From NS-12 sp045403215 (GTDB taxonomy: Bacteria > Nitrospirota > Nitrospiria > Nitrospirales > NS-4): a stretch of DNA of 24,288 nt. Each line of letters begins with the position of its first letter. Position 1 is the stretch's first letter. The stretch lies in the NCBI GenBank assembly GCA_045403215.1, contig JAXIOW010000057.1:1-24288 (forward strand), written 5' to 3'. The notes beneath the pieces are model-generated. The model made no database searches. It saw only the letters and a program-made list of their open reading frames with translations, and was not told where the DNA came from. Positions 13,949 to 21,162 of the stretch are shown here, piece after piece. The position numbers were made by a program, and so were the translations under genes.

Positions 13949-13977
13949 CGGGCGGCGTTGTTCCGGAACGCCGCCCG
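13949..13977. terminator. Strong hairpin between convergent uvrA and the LuxR-type gene
   Basis: CGGGCGGCGTT and AACGCCGCCCG form a perfect 11-bp stem with a 7-base loop (GTTCCGG). It begins 5 bases after the uvrA stop and ends 7 bases before the end of the convergent gene. No T-tract follows on either strand, so it may work with Rho or as an RNA-stabilising end. Confidence 0.6.
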
Positions 13978-13984
13978 GGCTCCC

Positions 13985-14248
13985 TCAGAGTTTGTTTTCG
14001 ATGGCGTAGCGCACCATCTGCGCCACGTTCCGGATGCCGAGACGGCGCCCGATGTTGACGCGGTGCGTTTCGGCCGTGCGCGGGCTGATGCCCAGCTTCT
14101 CGCCAATCTGCTTGCTGGTATACCCATGGGCCACCAGGCTCAGCACTTGACGCTCGCGCGGAGTGAGGCGCGGGGTAGCTCGGCGTGAGTTCTTCATGTC
14201 TAGGGCGGGGTCTTTATGTTTCGTTTTAGCGGTCCGGCGTACAGGCAT
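13985..14248 (-). CDS. Small LuxR/GerE-type HTH transcription regulator without receiver domain
   Basis: 87 residues from ATG 14248, which is preceded by a GGAGGAGG run 12 bases upstream; ATG 14197 (MKNSRR) is an alternative and the longer frame to 14332 runs through the promoter. The C-terminal 60 residues are a full GerE/LuxR HTH: LTPRERQVLSLVAHGYTSKQIGEKLGISPRTAETHRVNIGRRLG. The N-terminus is short and basic with no phosphoacceptor or ligand domain, so it would be regulated by its level or by a partner. It is divergent from the ECF sigma operon (158 bases apart), which makes that operon a plausible target, and convergent with uvrA. Confidence 0.85.
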   Translation of the reverse strand: MPVRRTAKTKHKDPALDMKNSRRATPRLTPRERQVLSLVAHGYTSKQIGEKLGISPRTAETHRVNIGRRLGIRNVAQMVRYAIENKL

Positions 14249-14287
14249 GATGTGCAGAAACCTCCTCCTCCAACATGGATGCCCGGC

Positions 14288-14317
14288 ATCATAGCCTGAT
14301 CGCGAGCCGAAAGACAA
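14288..14317 (-). promoter_or_regulatory. Candidate promoter of the LuxR-type gene
   Basis: Minus strand TTGTCT (14312-14317), an 18-base spacer, then TATGAT (14288-14293). Transcription would start near 14281, leaving a leader of about 33 bases that contains the purine-rich ribosome site. Confidence 0.5.
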
Positions 14318-14406
14318 TCGGGGAAACCACATTTTTCCTGGTTTTTCCGTGTCACCTATGCCGAAATGGCGTGTCTCAGAAAGTGTAGGGAGTGGGTGCG
14401 GGCGGG

Positions 14407-14952
14407 ATGGCGGCGTCGGACTACCAATTATTGGACCGCTACGCGACCGGCGACGAGTCGGCCTTCGAGGAGCTGGTCACGCGCCATCAGAAGACCGTCT
14501 ACGACCTGGCGTACCGGATGCTGGAGAACCATGCCGACGCGGCCGACCTGGCGCAAAAGACGTTCGTGCAGGCCTTCCTGCACCACCGGTCCTTCAGGCG
14601 CGAGTCCAGCTTTCGGACATGGCTCTATCAGATCTGCCTCAACCAATGCCGCAACGCACTGCGTGATCGGGCCCGGCTGGCGCATGAGGACGTGGAAGAG
14701 CTGGCGCTGGCGGCCCCGCAGGATGTCTTTGCGGAGGTTGCCAGGTCCGAGCTGAGGGACCGTCTGGGGCAATCGATCCGGACCCTGCCGGCGAGGCAGC
14801 GGGAGGCCCTGGTGCTGCGCGTCTATCACAACCATGCCTTCGCGGAGATCGGGGTGATCATGAGCTGTTCCGAAGGGACCGCGAAAGCCAATTACTATCA
14901 TGCGGTGGACAAGCTCCGCCGTATCATGATGGCGGGTGAGGGAGGAACATGA
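14407..14952 (+). CDS. ECF-type RNA polymerase sigma factor
   Basis: 181 residues from ATG 14407. A GTG at 14392 in the same frame overlaps the only purine-rich sequence (AGGGAG, 14387-14392), so it is not preferred; the start remains uncertain. Region 2 is clear: FEELVTRHQKTVYDLAYRMLENHADAADLAQKTFVQAF, then FRTWLYQICLNQCRNALR (region 2.4, promoter -10 contact). Region 4 follows near the C-terminus: LPARQREALVLRVYHNHAFAEIGVIMSCSEGTAKANYYHAVDKLRR, the HTH that reads the -35. It belongs to the RpoE-like ECF group. The stop overlaps the anti-sigma gene by four bases (ATGA), the usual layout for a sigma/anti-sigma pair. Confidence 0.92.
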   Translation: MAASDYQLLDRYATGDESAFEELVTRHQKTVYDLAYRMLENHADAADLAQKTFVQAFLHHRSFRRESSFRTWLYQICLNQCRNALRDRARLAHEDVEELALAAPQDVFAEVARSELRDRLGQSIRTLPARQREALVLRVYHNHAFAEIGVIMSCSEGTAKANYYHAVDKLRRIMMAGEGGT

Positions 14953-15464
14953 CCTGCAATGAGATCAAAGAATTGACCGTACCGTACCTGGAACTGGACC
15001 TGGAGCCGTCCCGCGTCCGGGACGTCACGACCCACCTGGACGGGTGCGCGGGCTGCCGCGCCGAGATGGAGGCGGTACGCCAGGTCCTCGTCCGGGTCAA
15101 AGGGATGGCGGTACCAGACCCGGGCGACCGATTCTGGACGGAATTCCCGGAAAAAGTTCGCCGTGGACTGGCCCGCGAAAGGCCGACTGGCCGTTCTGTT
15201 TGGAACGTAACCCGGATACCAAGTTGGCCGCTGGCCCTTGCGGCGTCGCTGTTGCTCGTCGTCGGCGCGTGGTTGCTCCGGGGCCAGTTCGTGGAAGCGC
15301 CGGCTCCATCCTTTCAGGCGGCCGATTTCACCACTGCCGATCTACCCGGTGTCGCCGACGCGGATTGGCATGACTACTGGGAGGTCGATCCGGATGCAGC
15401 TCTGGTCGAGATGGCCAGGCAACTGGATCGCCAGACCATGGACCGGCTGCTTGCAGGCATTTAA
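14949..15464 (+). CDS. Anti-sigma factor with zinc-finger (zf-HC2) and one membrane helix
   Basis: 171 residues. The cytoplasmic N-terminus has the ZAS/zf-HC2 signature His29-x3-Cys33-x2-Cys36 (HLDGCAGC), preceded by CNEIKELTVPYLELDLEP. One membrane helix lies at about 92-110 (PLALAASLLLVVGAWLL), leaving about 60 residues in the periplasm that end in a short helical motif (ALVEMARQLDRQTMDRLL). Such proteins hold their sigma factor inactive at the membrane until an envelope or redox signal arrives. GGAGGA stands a few bases before the ATG, inside the end of the sigma gene. Coupled translation with the sigma factor is expected. Confidence 0.9.
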   Translation: MTCNEIKELTVPYLELDLEPSRVRDVTTHLDGCAGCRAEMEAVRQVLVRVKGMAVPDPGDRFWTEFPEKVRRGLARERPTGRSVWNVTRIPSWPLALAASLLLVVGAWLLRGQFVEAPAPSFQAADFTTADLPGVADADWHDYWEVDPDAALVEMARQLDRQTMDRLLAGI

Positions 15465-15477
15465 CAAAAGGAGCGTT

Positions 15478-16110
15478 ATGCACCAGATCATGCGCACAAT
15501 CCAAGCCGTCCTGACTCTCACGCTGGCAGGGGTCCCGACTGCACCGTCCTGGGCCCAGGAGATGGAAAGACCGGGCGGCCCCAGGCCGATGCCGCCGGTG
15601 ATGGAGGAGCTCGAGCGCATGACGGCGCCGGAACGGGGCGGCAAGGACAAGGACGTGGAGGAACGCGTCCGGGAGTTCGCAGCCAAGAGGAGGGAGAAGC
15701 TGCTGCAGGCCTTGCAACTGGACGAGGCCACCCGCACCAGGCTCAACCAGCGGCTGGAGCAACTGGACCAGAAGGCGGAAGACCTGCGGCGCCAGCAGCG
15801 AGAGGCGGTGCAGGCCTTGCGGGAGCAGGCCAAATGGCTGCGCAAGGAGATGCGGCGGGACCGCCGCAACGGCGGCGAGCGTGGCCCGGAGGAGGCGCCA
15901 TCTGTTGGAGGCAGTCCGGCCGATAACAATGCGCTGCGGCAGGCGCTGGACCGGGTCTACGCGGTGGAAGACGCCATGGCAGGCTTGCGGCGGGAGCGCC
16001 TCCAGGTGGCACGGGACTTACTGACACCCGCGCAGCAGGCGAAGTTCCTCCTGTTCAGCGCGAGGTTTCAGAAGGAGATGCGGGAACGGATGCTCCGGGA
16101 ACGGCGCTAA
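15478..16110 (+). CDS. Periplasmic Spy/CpxP-like helical protein
   Basis: 210 residues; AAAAGGAG precedes the ATG at a good distance. The first 26 residues form a signal peptide with an AWAQ-like cleavage site (PSWAQE). A long charged alpha-helical region follows (FAAKRREKLLQALQLDEATRTRLNQRLEQLDQKAEDLRRQQREA), a Gly/Pro-rich hinge, then a second helical part with DLLTPAQQAKFLLFSARF, the LTPxQ motif of Spy/CpxP-type proteins. Those proteins act as periplasmic chaperones or metal/stress sensors. It is the third gene of the sigma/anti-sigma operon (13-base gap), so it could sense the signal or be a product of the regulon. Direct similarity is low and the family call is based on layout and motif. 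Confidence 0.75.
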   Translation: MHQIMRTIQAVLTLTLAGVPTAPSWAQEMERPGGPRPMPPVMEELERMTAPERGGKDKDVEERVREFAAKRREKLLQALQLDEATRTRLNQRLEQLDQKAEDLRRQQREAVQALREQAKWLRKEMRRDRRNGGERGPEEAPSVGGSPADNNALRQALDRVYAVEDAMAGLRRERLQVARDLLTPAQQAKFLLFSARFQKEMRERMLRERR

Positions 16111-16118
16111 ACCCTCGT

Positions 16119-16148
16119 TTGACCCCTCTTCTCCGGTTCTGATACGCT
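16119..16148 (+). promoter_or_regulatory. Candidate promoter of the YHS gene, leaderless
   Basis: TTGACC (16119-16124), an 18-base spacer, then TACGCT (16143-16148) with TGA before it as an extended -10. The hexamer ends 6 bases before the ATG at 16155, and the intervening bases are pyrimidines with no ribosome site. Confidence 0.4.
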
Positions 16149-16154
16149 CCCTCC

Positions 16155-16424
16155 ATGTTGTGGCGCTTCATCGTCCTGGGGGTCCTGCTCGTCATCGTGT
16201 ATTTCATGGTGAAGAGCGCCCTGCGTGGTCTCTTCGGCAAGGGCCAGGACGTGACGCGATCCGTCGGGGCGTCAGGCAGGCCCTCCGAGATGGTTCAGGA
16301 CCCGGTCTGCGGGATGTTCATCCCGAAGGAAGGGGCGTATTTCCTCGACCATAGCGCGCAGAGGGTCTTCTTTTGCAGTGAGACCTGCCGCGCCGGCTAC
16401 CAGAAAAAGCTCGGCTCGGCGTAG
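16155..16424 (+). CDS. Membrane-anchored YHS-domain protein
   Basis: 89 residues. A single hydrophobic helix at about 4-20 anchors the protein. The C-terminal half is a YHS domain: DPVCGMFIPKEGAYF at 49-63 and RVFFCSETCRAGYQ at 70-82, with Cys52, Cys74 and Cys78 as likely metal ligands. YHS domains occur in copper-transport ATPases and related proteins and are thought to bind metal. The gene stands 44 bases after the sigma operon with its own promoter-like sequence. Its stop is 2 bases from the stop of the convergent lipoprotein gene, with no room for a terminator. Confidence 0.88.
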   Translation: MLWRFIVLGVLLVIVYFMVKSALRGLFGKGQDVTRSVGASGRPSEMVQDPVCGMFIPKEGAYFLDHSAQRVFFCSETCRAGYQKKLGSA

Positions 16425-16426
16425 CT

Positions 16427-16732
16427 TCAGCAGCCGGAATAGCTGTAGTCGTCCAGCTTGCCTTCCTTGTCGAACTTCAACGTGATCTCGCATTCGTGGG
16501 GATTGATCCCGCCCAGGATGCGCGCCGTGCCGCCGGCGATCCGGTAATAGGTCCAGGTCTCGCCGCCCCAGAAGCGCTTTGCGGTGCCTGAGGGCTTACC
16601 CCACTCCTTCTCGAACCATTCCTTTGACTCGTGCCGCTGGGCCGCAGGCTTGAGCGACTGTTCCAGGTAGGGATTGCTCGCGCATCCGGCGAGCAGCAAC
16701 AGAGACACCAAAACGATCACCGACCGAGACAT
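16427..16732 (-). CDS. Small lipoprotein with BamE/SmpA-like fold
   Basis: 101 residues. A lipoprotein signal ends LLLAGC (Cys17), so it is lipid-anchored, probably in the outer membrane. The mature part (EWGKPSGTAKRFWGGETWTYYRI, then CEITLKFDKEGKLDDYSYSGC) resembles the BamE/SmpA-OmlA domain, in which a 'G.P......G....W.Y' motif is followed by a beta strand with 'F...G.L'. Two cysteines of the mature part (the CEI motif and the C-terminal residue) could form a disulfide. BamE helps assemble outer-membrane proteins, but many distant members have unknown roles. AAGGGGG lies a few bases before the ATG. It is divergent from the transaldolase gene. Confidence 0.75.
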   Translation of the reverse strand: MSRSVIVLVSLLLLAGCASNPYLEQSLKPAAQRHESKEWFEKEWGKPSGTAKRFWGGETWTYYRIAGGTARILGGINPHECEITLKFDKEGKLDDYSYSGC

Positions 16733-16774
16733 AGGGACCCCCTTGGTTCAGACCGAAGCTAGCATGGTTCATGT

Positions 16775-16803
16775 TTGCAAAGCCCGCGGTGTTCTCCTAG
16801 AAT
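16775..16803 (+). promoter_or_regulatory. Candidate promoter of the transaldolase-Mla operon
   Basis: TTGCAA (16775-16780), a 17-base spacer, then TAGAAT (16798-16803). The predicted start near 16810 leaves a leader of about 44 bases containing GGAGG (16843-16847). Confidence 0.5.
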
Positions 16804-16853
16804 ACCATAATAAGACCCGCACAAACCCGGTTTCCTTCACCTGGAGGTTCCCT

Positions 16854-17507
16854 ATGATGATCTTTTTGGATACCGGCAACACGAAAGAGATTAAGGAGGC
16901 GGCCAGTTGGGGCATCCTGGACGGCGTGACCACCAATCCATCGCTGGTGTCCAAGGAAGGACGCAGCTTCAAGGACCTCCTTCAGGAAATCTGCTCGATC
17001 GTGGACGGCCCGATCAGCGCCGAAGTCGTCAGCATCGAAGCCGACGCGATGATCAAAGAGGGCAAGGACCTCGCCAAGATCCATAAGAACATCGTGGTCA
17101 AGGTCCCGCTGATTCCGGAAGGCTTGAAGGCCTGCAAGGCGCTGGCCACGGAAGGGATCAAGGTCAACGTCACGCTGTGTTTCTCGCCGAGCCAGGCCCT
17201 CCTGGCGGCCAAGGCCGGCGCCTGGTGCGTCAGTCCCTTCATCGGCCGACTGGACGACATCAGCGAGCACGGCATGGGGCTCATCCAGGACATCGTGACC
17301 ATCTACCGGAACTACCACTTCAAGACGAAGGTGCTGGTGGCCAGCGTGCGCCATCCTCGGCACGTGGCGGAAGCCGCCAAGATCGGCGGAGACATCTGCA
17401 CCATGCCGTTTGCCGTCTTCAAGCAGCTCGTCCAGCATCCACTGACCGACATCGGCTTGAAGAAATTCCTGGCAGACTGGGAGAAGCAGAACGTCCCGAG
17501 AGGGTAA
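16854..17507 (+). CDS. tal: Transaldolase, small TalC/FSA-type
   Basis: 217 residues from ATG 16854, with GGAGG 6 bases upstream; the longer open frame from 16674 crosses the promoter and is rejected. It begins MMIFLDTGNTKEIKEA, then GVTTNPSLVSKEG (phosphate/substrate pocket), and the Schiff-base lysine is Lys83 in NIVVKVPLIPEG. Further motifs are NVTLCFSPSQALLAAKAGA, SPFIGRLDD and VLVASVRHPRHV. The length fits the short transaldolase/fructose-6-phosphate aldolase subfamily, which forms decamers. It exchanges dihydroxyacetone units between sugar phosphates in the pentose phosphate pathway. Only 18 bases separate it from the mlaE-like gene, so it is probably the first gene of that operon although it has no obvious link with lipid transport. 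Confidence 0.93.
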   Translation: MMIFLDTGNTKEIKEAASWGILDGVTTNPSLVSKEGRSFKDLLQEICSIVDGPISAEVVSIEADAMIKEGKDLAKIHKNIVVKVPLIPEGLKACKALATEGIKVNVTLCFSPSQALLAAKAGAWCVSPFIGRLDDISEHGMGLIQDIVTIYRNYHFKTKVLVASVRHPRHVAEAAKIGGDICTMPFAVFKQLVQHPLTDIGLKKFLADWEKQNVPRG

Positions 17508-17515
17508 GCCCTCTC
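17498..17515 (+). other. Hairpin across the transaldolase stop codon
   Basis: GAGAGGG and CCCTCTC form a perfect 7-bp stem around the tetraloop TAAG, and the loop contains the stop codon TAA. It lies 10 bases before the mlaE-like start. No T-tract follows. It could lower expression of the downstream genes or mark an RNA processing site. Confidence 0.45.
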
Positions 17516-17525
17516 CGCGCCCGGT

Positions 17526-18305
17526 GTGATTGTCTGGACCGGCAGGAAGACGGTCGAGGGCCTCGAGTTCGCGGCGTCGGTCCTCTACTTGGGTCTGCGC
17601 GCTTTCCGAGAGCTCTTCTCGCCCGCGCGGCGCGGACGGGGCGAGGCCTTCCGGGTCATCACCAGCCAGATCCTGTTCACCGGAGTCGACGCGCTTCCGG
17701 TCGTTGGGGCGATCGCGTTGATGCTGGGCCTCATCATCATCATCCAGGCCGGGACCACGCTGCCACAGGTCGGGGCGGGGGCCTTGCTGGCCAAGATCGT
17801 CGAGCTGACGGTGGTTCGTGAACTGGGCCCGCTCCTCACGGCCTTCATCGTGATCTGGCGGTCGGGGACCGCCATCTGCACGGAGTTGGGCAACATGCAG
17901 GTCGCCCAGGAGATCGCCGCGCTCGATTCGATGGGCATCAACCTGGTCCGTTTCCTGGTGATGCCGCGCGTGGCCGGGGTGATCGTGTCCATGGTCTGCT
18001 TGACGATCTATTTCGATTTTATCGCCATCGTGGGCGGATTCCTGGTGGCCAAGATTCATCTCACCATTCCCATCCAGGTCTACCTGGAGGAGATCGAGGA
18101 AGTGCTCTCGGTTTCTGACGTCTTGATCACCCTCATCAAGAGCGTCCTGTTCGGATTCACCATCGCCGTCATCTGCTGCTATCACGGGCTCTCCGTCGTA
18201 CGCGCCACCACCGAGGTGCCCCAGCAGACGACGCGGGCGATGCTCAACACGGTCACGGCCTGCCTGATCCTCGACATCATCGTGTCGATCGGGTTTTACC
18301 TCTGA
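17526..18305 (+). CDS. mlaE: MlaE-family ABC transporter permease
   Basis: 259 residues, probable GTG start (17526; a GTG at 17524 is out of frame). The MlaE/YrbE signature is intact: VDALPVVGAIALMLGLIIIIQAG, then VRELGPLLTAFIVIWRSGTAICTELGNMQVAQEIAALDSMGIN, then VMPRVAGVIVSM. About five or six membrane helices are predicted, with a coupling helix around EIAALDSMGIN. In the Mla system this permease pairs with the MlaF ATPase and the MlaD ring to move phospholipids between inner and outer membrane. The ATPase gene follows after two bases. The conserved Arg-Ser-Gly loop (IWRSGTAI) replaces the more usual R-x-G-A motif. Confidence 0.92.
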   Translation: MIVWTGRKTVEGLEFAASVLYLGLRAFRELFSPARRGRGEAFRVITSQILFTGVDALPVVGAIALMLGLIIIIQAGTTLPQVGAGALLAKIVELTVVRELGPLLTAFIVIWRSGTAICTELGNMQVAQEIAALDSMGINLVRFLVMPRVAGVIVSMVCLTIYFDFIAIVGGFLVAKIHLTIPIQVYLEEIEEVLSVSDVLITLIKSVLFGFTIAVICCYHGLSVVRATTEVPQQTTRAMLNTVTACLILDIIVSIGFYL

Positions 18306-18307
18306 CC

Positions 18308-19042
18308 ATGTCGGAGGCGGTGATCACATTGGACCGCGTCTCGGCGAGTGAAAGCGATCAGACGCTCGTCGAGGACATCAGCTTCACCGTGCACCGGGGC
18401 GAGGCCGTCGCCCTGGTGGGGTCCAATGCGTCCGGCAAGAGTCTCGTGCTCAGACTCTGCGCGGGCCTGGAGGCGCCCGCGTCAGGGACGGTGCGGGTGC
18501 TGGACACGGATGCGGCCTGCGCGACGGAGAAGCAGCTCCTGGCGCTGCGCCAGCGGGTGGGGTTCGTCTTCGCCAAACCCGCGCTGATCAGCAACATGAC
18601 CGTCTTCAACAACGTCGCGCTCCCGCTTCGCTATCACACCGTCCTTCCGGAGACCGAGGTCCGGGAGCGGGCACTGGCGCGCCTGACGGAATGCGGCGTG
18701 GACACTTTTCGCGACTGGATGCCGTCCGATCTGACGTTGGGGGTTGCGCGCCAGGCGGCGCTCGCGCGGGCCATGGTGATGGACCCGGATATCCTATGCG
18801 TGGACGAGGTGCTGCTCGGGTTGGACGCCGACGATCTCGTCCGGCTTCGGAAGATCCTGGAGCGGTACCGGAGGGCGGGCCGGCCGACGATCGTTGCCAC
18901 CATCAATGCGCCCACCAGTCTGTTACACGTGATGGATCGCCTGGTCCTGCTCCGGGCCGGTCGCCTTGTGGCCGCCTGCCCGCCGGCCGAGGCTCCGCTG
19001 GTGGCTGATCCGATGGTGCAAGATTTTTTGGGATCCCAGTAA
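18308..19042 (+). CDS. mlaF: MlaF-type ABC ATPase with degenerate catalytic motifs
   Basis: 244 residues. Walker A (GSNASGKS, 38-45) and Walker B with its catalytic Glu (ILCVDE, 162-167) are present, as is the D-loop (LGLD). The Q-loop glutamine is replaced (Ala89 in FVFAKPAL; MlaF has FQ). The ABC signature, normally LSGGM/Q, reads LTLGV (142-146). The switch histidine of the VTHD motif is replaced by Ile199 (VATIN). The rest follows MlaF: SNMTVFNNVALPLR and QAALARAMVMDP. The protein should bind ATP, but hydrolysis may be slow or depend on a partner. It lies between permease and MlaD genes (spacing 2 and 13 bases), so it is a transporter part by context. Confidence 0.88.
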   Translation: MSEAVITLDRVSASESDQTLVEDISFTVHRGEAVALVGSNASGKSLVLRLCAGLEAPASGTVRVLDTDAACATEKQLLALRQRVGFVFAKPALISNMTVFNNVALPLRYHTVLPETEVRERALARLTECGVDTFRDWMPSDLTLGVARQAALARAMVMDPDILCVDEVLLGLDADDLVRLRKILERYRRAGRPTIVATINAPTSLLHVMDRLVLLRAGRLVAACPPAEAPLVADPMVQDFLGSQ

Positions 19043-19055
19043 AGGAGAAACAGCC

Positions 19056-20000
19056 ATGCATTACTCACACCGCCTGTCGCAGACCCGTCTCCACCAGATC
19101 GTCGGATGGTTTGTGCTGGTGCCGATCCTCGTCCTCGTCGGCGTGCTGGTGCTGGTGGCCCATAGCGAGAACCTGTTTGAAGAGAAGTACCACGTCACCA
19201 CGGTGTTCAGCGAAGGCTACGGCATGAAGCCCGGCAAGCAGGTGATGCTCTTGGGAATCCAGATCGGCGAGGTCACCAAGGTCGAGGTTACCGAGCAGAA
19301 CGACGCCAGGGTGACCATGGAGCTTCTCAAGAAATACCAGGAAAAGATCCGGCAGAACTCGGTCGCCAAGGTCGGCAAGTCCGGCGGCTTCGTGGGAGAG
19401 CCGCAGATCGAGATCACCGTGGGCAATAGGGGCAGGCCCGTGGTCGAGGATGGCGGCCACATCGAATCGGAAGAGCCCTTCAACATCGCGGAGGTGATCG
19501 CCGAGTTCAGGCCCCTCGTGGGGACCGTCACGCAGACGCTGGTCCGGGTCGAGAAGATCACGCAGGAGGTGCAGGCGACGGTGCAGACCGGCCACGAGGC
19601 GCTCAGTCATGTGCGGGAAGCTTCGACGCGGCTGCCGGCCATTTTGCAGAACGTCAAGGAGACCACCGACCAGTTTCCCGCCATTACGGCCAGTGTCCGC
19701 GTCAGCGTGGATCGTGCCGCCGACGCGATGCGGGACGTGCAGGCGGCGACCGGCAAGCTTCCGGGGGTGGTTGACTCGGTGCAGGGAGCGGTGGACAACG
19801 TGAAGGCCATCACGGAGGACGTGCCGCCCCTCCTGCGGTCGGTGGAGGGGACGTTGGAGGAAGTGGACGAGATCGTGACGGGGGCGAAACGGACCTTCCC
19901 GATCAGCACTTTCGCTGAGAAGGGACGAGCGGCCCGCGCTGGAGAACGGACCGTTCCCGTTCCGAGGAGCCTGCGCCGCGACGACCTGGTCAGGGAATGA
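19056..20000 (+). CDS. mlaD: MlaD/MCE-domain lipid-transport substrate-binding protein
   Basis: 314 residues from ATG 19056, with AAAGGAG 8 bases upstream; the longer frame overlaps the ATPase gene. One membrane helix lies at about 16-36 (IVGWFVLVPILVLVGVLVLVA), followed by an MCE domain (about 43-140): YHVTTVFSEGYGMKPGKQVMLLGIQIGEV, then IEITVGNRG. A long periplasmic helical tail (about 150-285) has a repeating pattern of valine/leucine and polar residues (VEKITQEVQATVQTGHEAL), like the MCE-associated helical tunnels. In Mla-type systems six copies form a ring over the permease and hold lipid. The 3' end overlaps the next gene by four bases (ATGA). Confidence 0.92.
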   Translation: MHYSHRLSQTRLHQIVGWFVLVPILVLVGVLVLVAHSENLFEEKYHVTTVFSEGYGMKPGKQVMLLGIQIGEVTKVEVTEQNDARVTMELLKKYQEKIRQNSVAKVGKSGGFVGEPQIEITVGNRGRPVVEDGGHIESEEPFNIAEVIAEFRPLVGTVTQTLVRVEKITQEVQATVQTGHEALSHVREASTRLPAILQNVKETTDQFPAITASVRVSVDRAADAMRDVQAATGKLPGVVDSVQGAVDNVKAITEDVPPLLRSVEGTLEEVDEIVTGAKRTFPISTFAEKGRAARAGERTVPVPRSLRRDDLVRE

Positions 20001-20920
20001 CCATCGCCCGCCTCAGCATCCTGTTGTTGGTGTTCGTGGCCGGAGGCTGCTTCGGTGGAGCCGCCGGGCCTGAACCCCCTCCGTTAGCTGCCCAGGAACA
20101 GGACCTCCGTGACAAGGGACACCGCGTGCTGTTGAGTGGAGACGTCGCGCGGGCCCGCCTGTTCTTCGACGAGGCGCGCCGCCTGGCCGAGAGCATCGAC
20201 GACCGACCGGGGCTCGCCGGCGCGCTGAACGACCTGGGCACGGTCGCCGGTCTCCAGGGCGACCTTGGCAAGGCCGCCGAATTCCATCGCCGGGCGCACG
20301 GGATCGCCCTGGAATTGGGCGATCGGGCGCTCATCGCCGAAAGTCTGAGCTACCGAGGGCAGGCGGCGCACCTGATGGGCGATCACGCCGCCGCCCTCGC
20401 CTTCTATACCCAGGCGCTGGCTCTCGCCCTGAAGGTCAGCGATCGCCGGGGCGAGGCGGTCGTCCTGAACAACCTAGGTCTGCTCCAGCAGGCGAAAGGC
20501 GAGGCAGACCAGGCGGAGCAGAGCTTCCAGCGGGCGCTCGCGCTTAACACCGGGCTGGGCGAGCGGCGGGCCATGGCGAGCAATCTGAGCAATCTCGGCG
20601 CCTTGTCGGAGAGTCGCGGCCGCTGGGCCGAGGCGCGCAGTCACTACGAGCAGGCGCTCGCCCTCGACAAGGAGACGGAACAGCTGCCCGCGATTGAGGC
20701 CGATCTTGTGAATCTGGGACAGCTCTCCGAGGTGGAGCACCGGCTGGAGGAAGCGATCAGCTACTATGACCGGGCCTACCGGGGCTACCGCGTGCTCAAT
20801 CAAGTGTCGAAGGCCGTCGACGTGTTGACCCGCCTGATCCGGGTTGTCAAGGCGGCCGGCCAGGAAACCCTCGCCGCCTCCTACCAGGATGAGTTAAACA
20901 CGCTGACCAAGAAACCGTAA
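19997..20920 (+). CDS. TPR-repeat lipoprotein
   Basis: 307 residues. The signal peptide ends in a lipobox VAGGC (Cys18), so it is lipidated, probably in the outer membrane. From about residue 38 there are six tetratricopeptide repeats, recognisable by alternating pairs such as GLAGALNDLGTVAGLQGDL, EAVVLNNLGLLQQAKGEAD and AIEADLVNLGQLSEVEHRL. TPR arrays act as protein-protein docking surfaces. It follows mlaD with a 4-base ATGA overlap, in the place where Mla operons can carry the outer-membrane partner or MlaB/MlaC. That suggests it is an accessory of this lipid transporter, perhaps bridging to the outer membrane. No MlaC- or MlaA-like gene is seen in the window. Confidence 0.85.
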   Translation: MTIARLSILLLVFVAGGCFGGAAGPEPPPLAAQEQDLRDKGHRVLLSGDVARARLFFDEARRLAESIDDRPGLAGALNDLGTVAGLQGDLGKAAEFHRRAHGIALELGDRALIAESLSYRGQAAHLMGDHAAALAFYTQALALALKVSDRRGEAVVLNNLGLLQQAKGEADQAEQSFQRALALNTGLGERRAMASNLSNLGALSESRGRWAEARSHYEQALALDKETEQLPAIEADLVNLGQLSEVEHRLEEAISYYDRAYRGYRVLNQVSKAVDVLTRLIRVVKAAGQETLAASYQDELNTLTKKP

Positions 20921-21162
20921 GTCCCAACATCCAAGAAACCTTGTCGGGCGCTCCTCAGCAAGAACATTTACGTTCATTTTCGAACAATTACGGGAGTCTG
21001 CCAGCCCGACTTTCACCTCGTTCTCCCCGCTTCCGCCGAGAGAAAGGCACCGCCAAATGTCCCCATTATGGTCGAACTGTGGACAGGTTAGAGTATGGCA
21101 CCATGCTTGAGAGGAATTGATGGGAGAAAAAGCGGCTGGAGGGTTGGGAAAGGCGGGGACAC
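20921..21162. other. Non-coding gap after the Mla operon
   Basis: 242 bases with lower GC than its surroundings. GTCGGGC (20943-20949) and GCCCGAC (21004-21010) form a 7-base inverted pair with a wide loop. I see no convincing promoter hexamer pair, terminator with a T-tract or coding signal. Confidence 0.5.

Noticed and set aside
13135..14127. 330-codon open frame on the minus strand
   Set aside because: Antisense to the 3' half of uvrA and running through the terminator hairpin into the HTH gene; no motif.
16797..18185. 462-codon open frame on the minus strand
   Set aside because: Antisense to transaldolase and mlaE, rich in Asp/His/Arg, with no recognisable motif.
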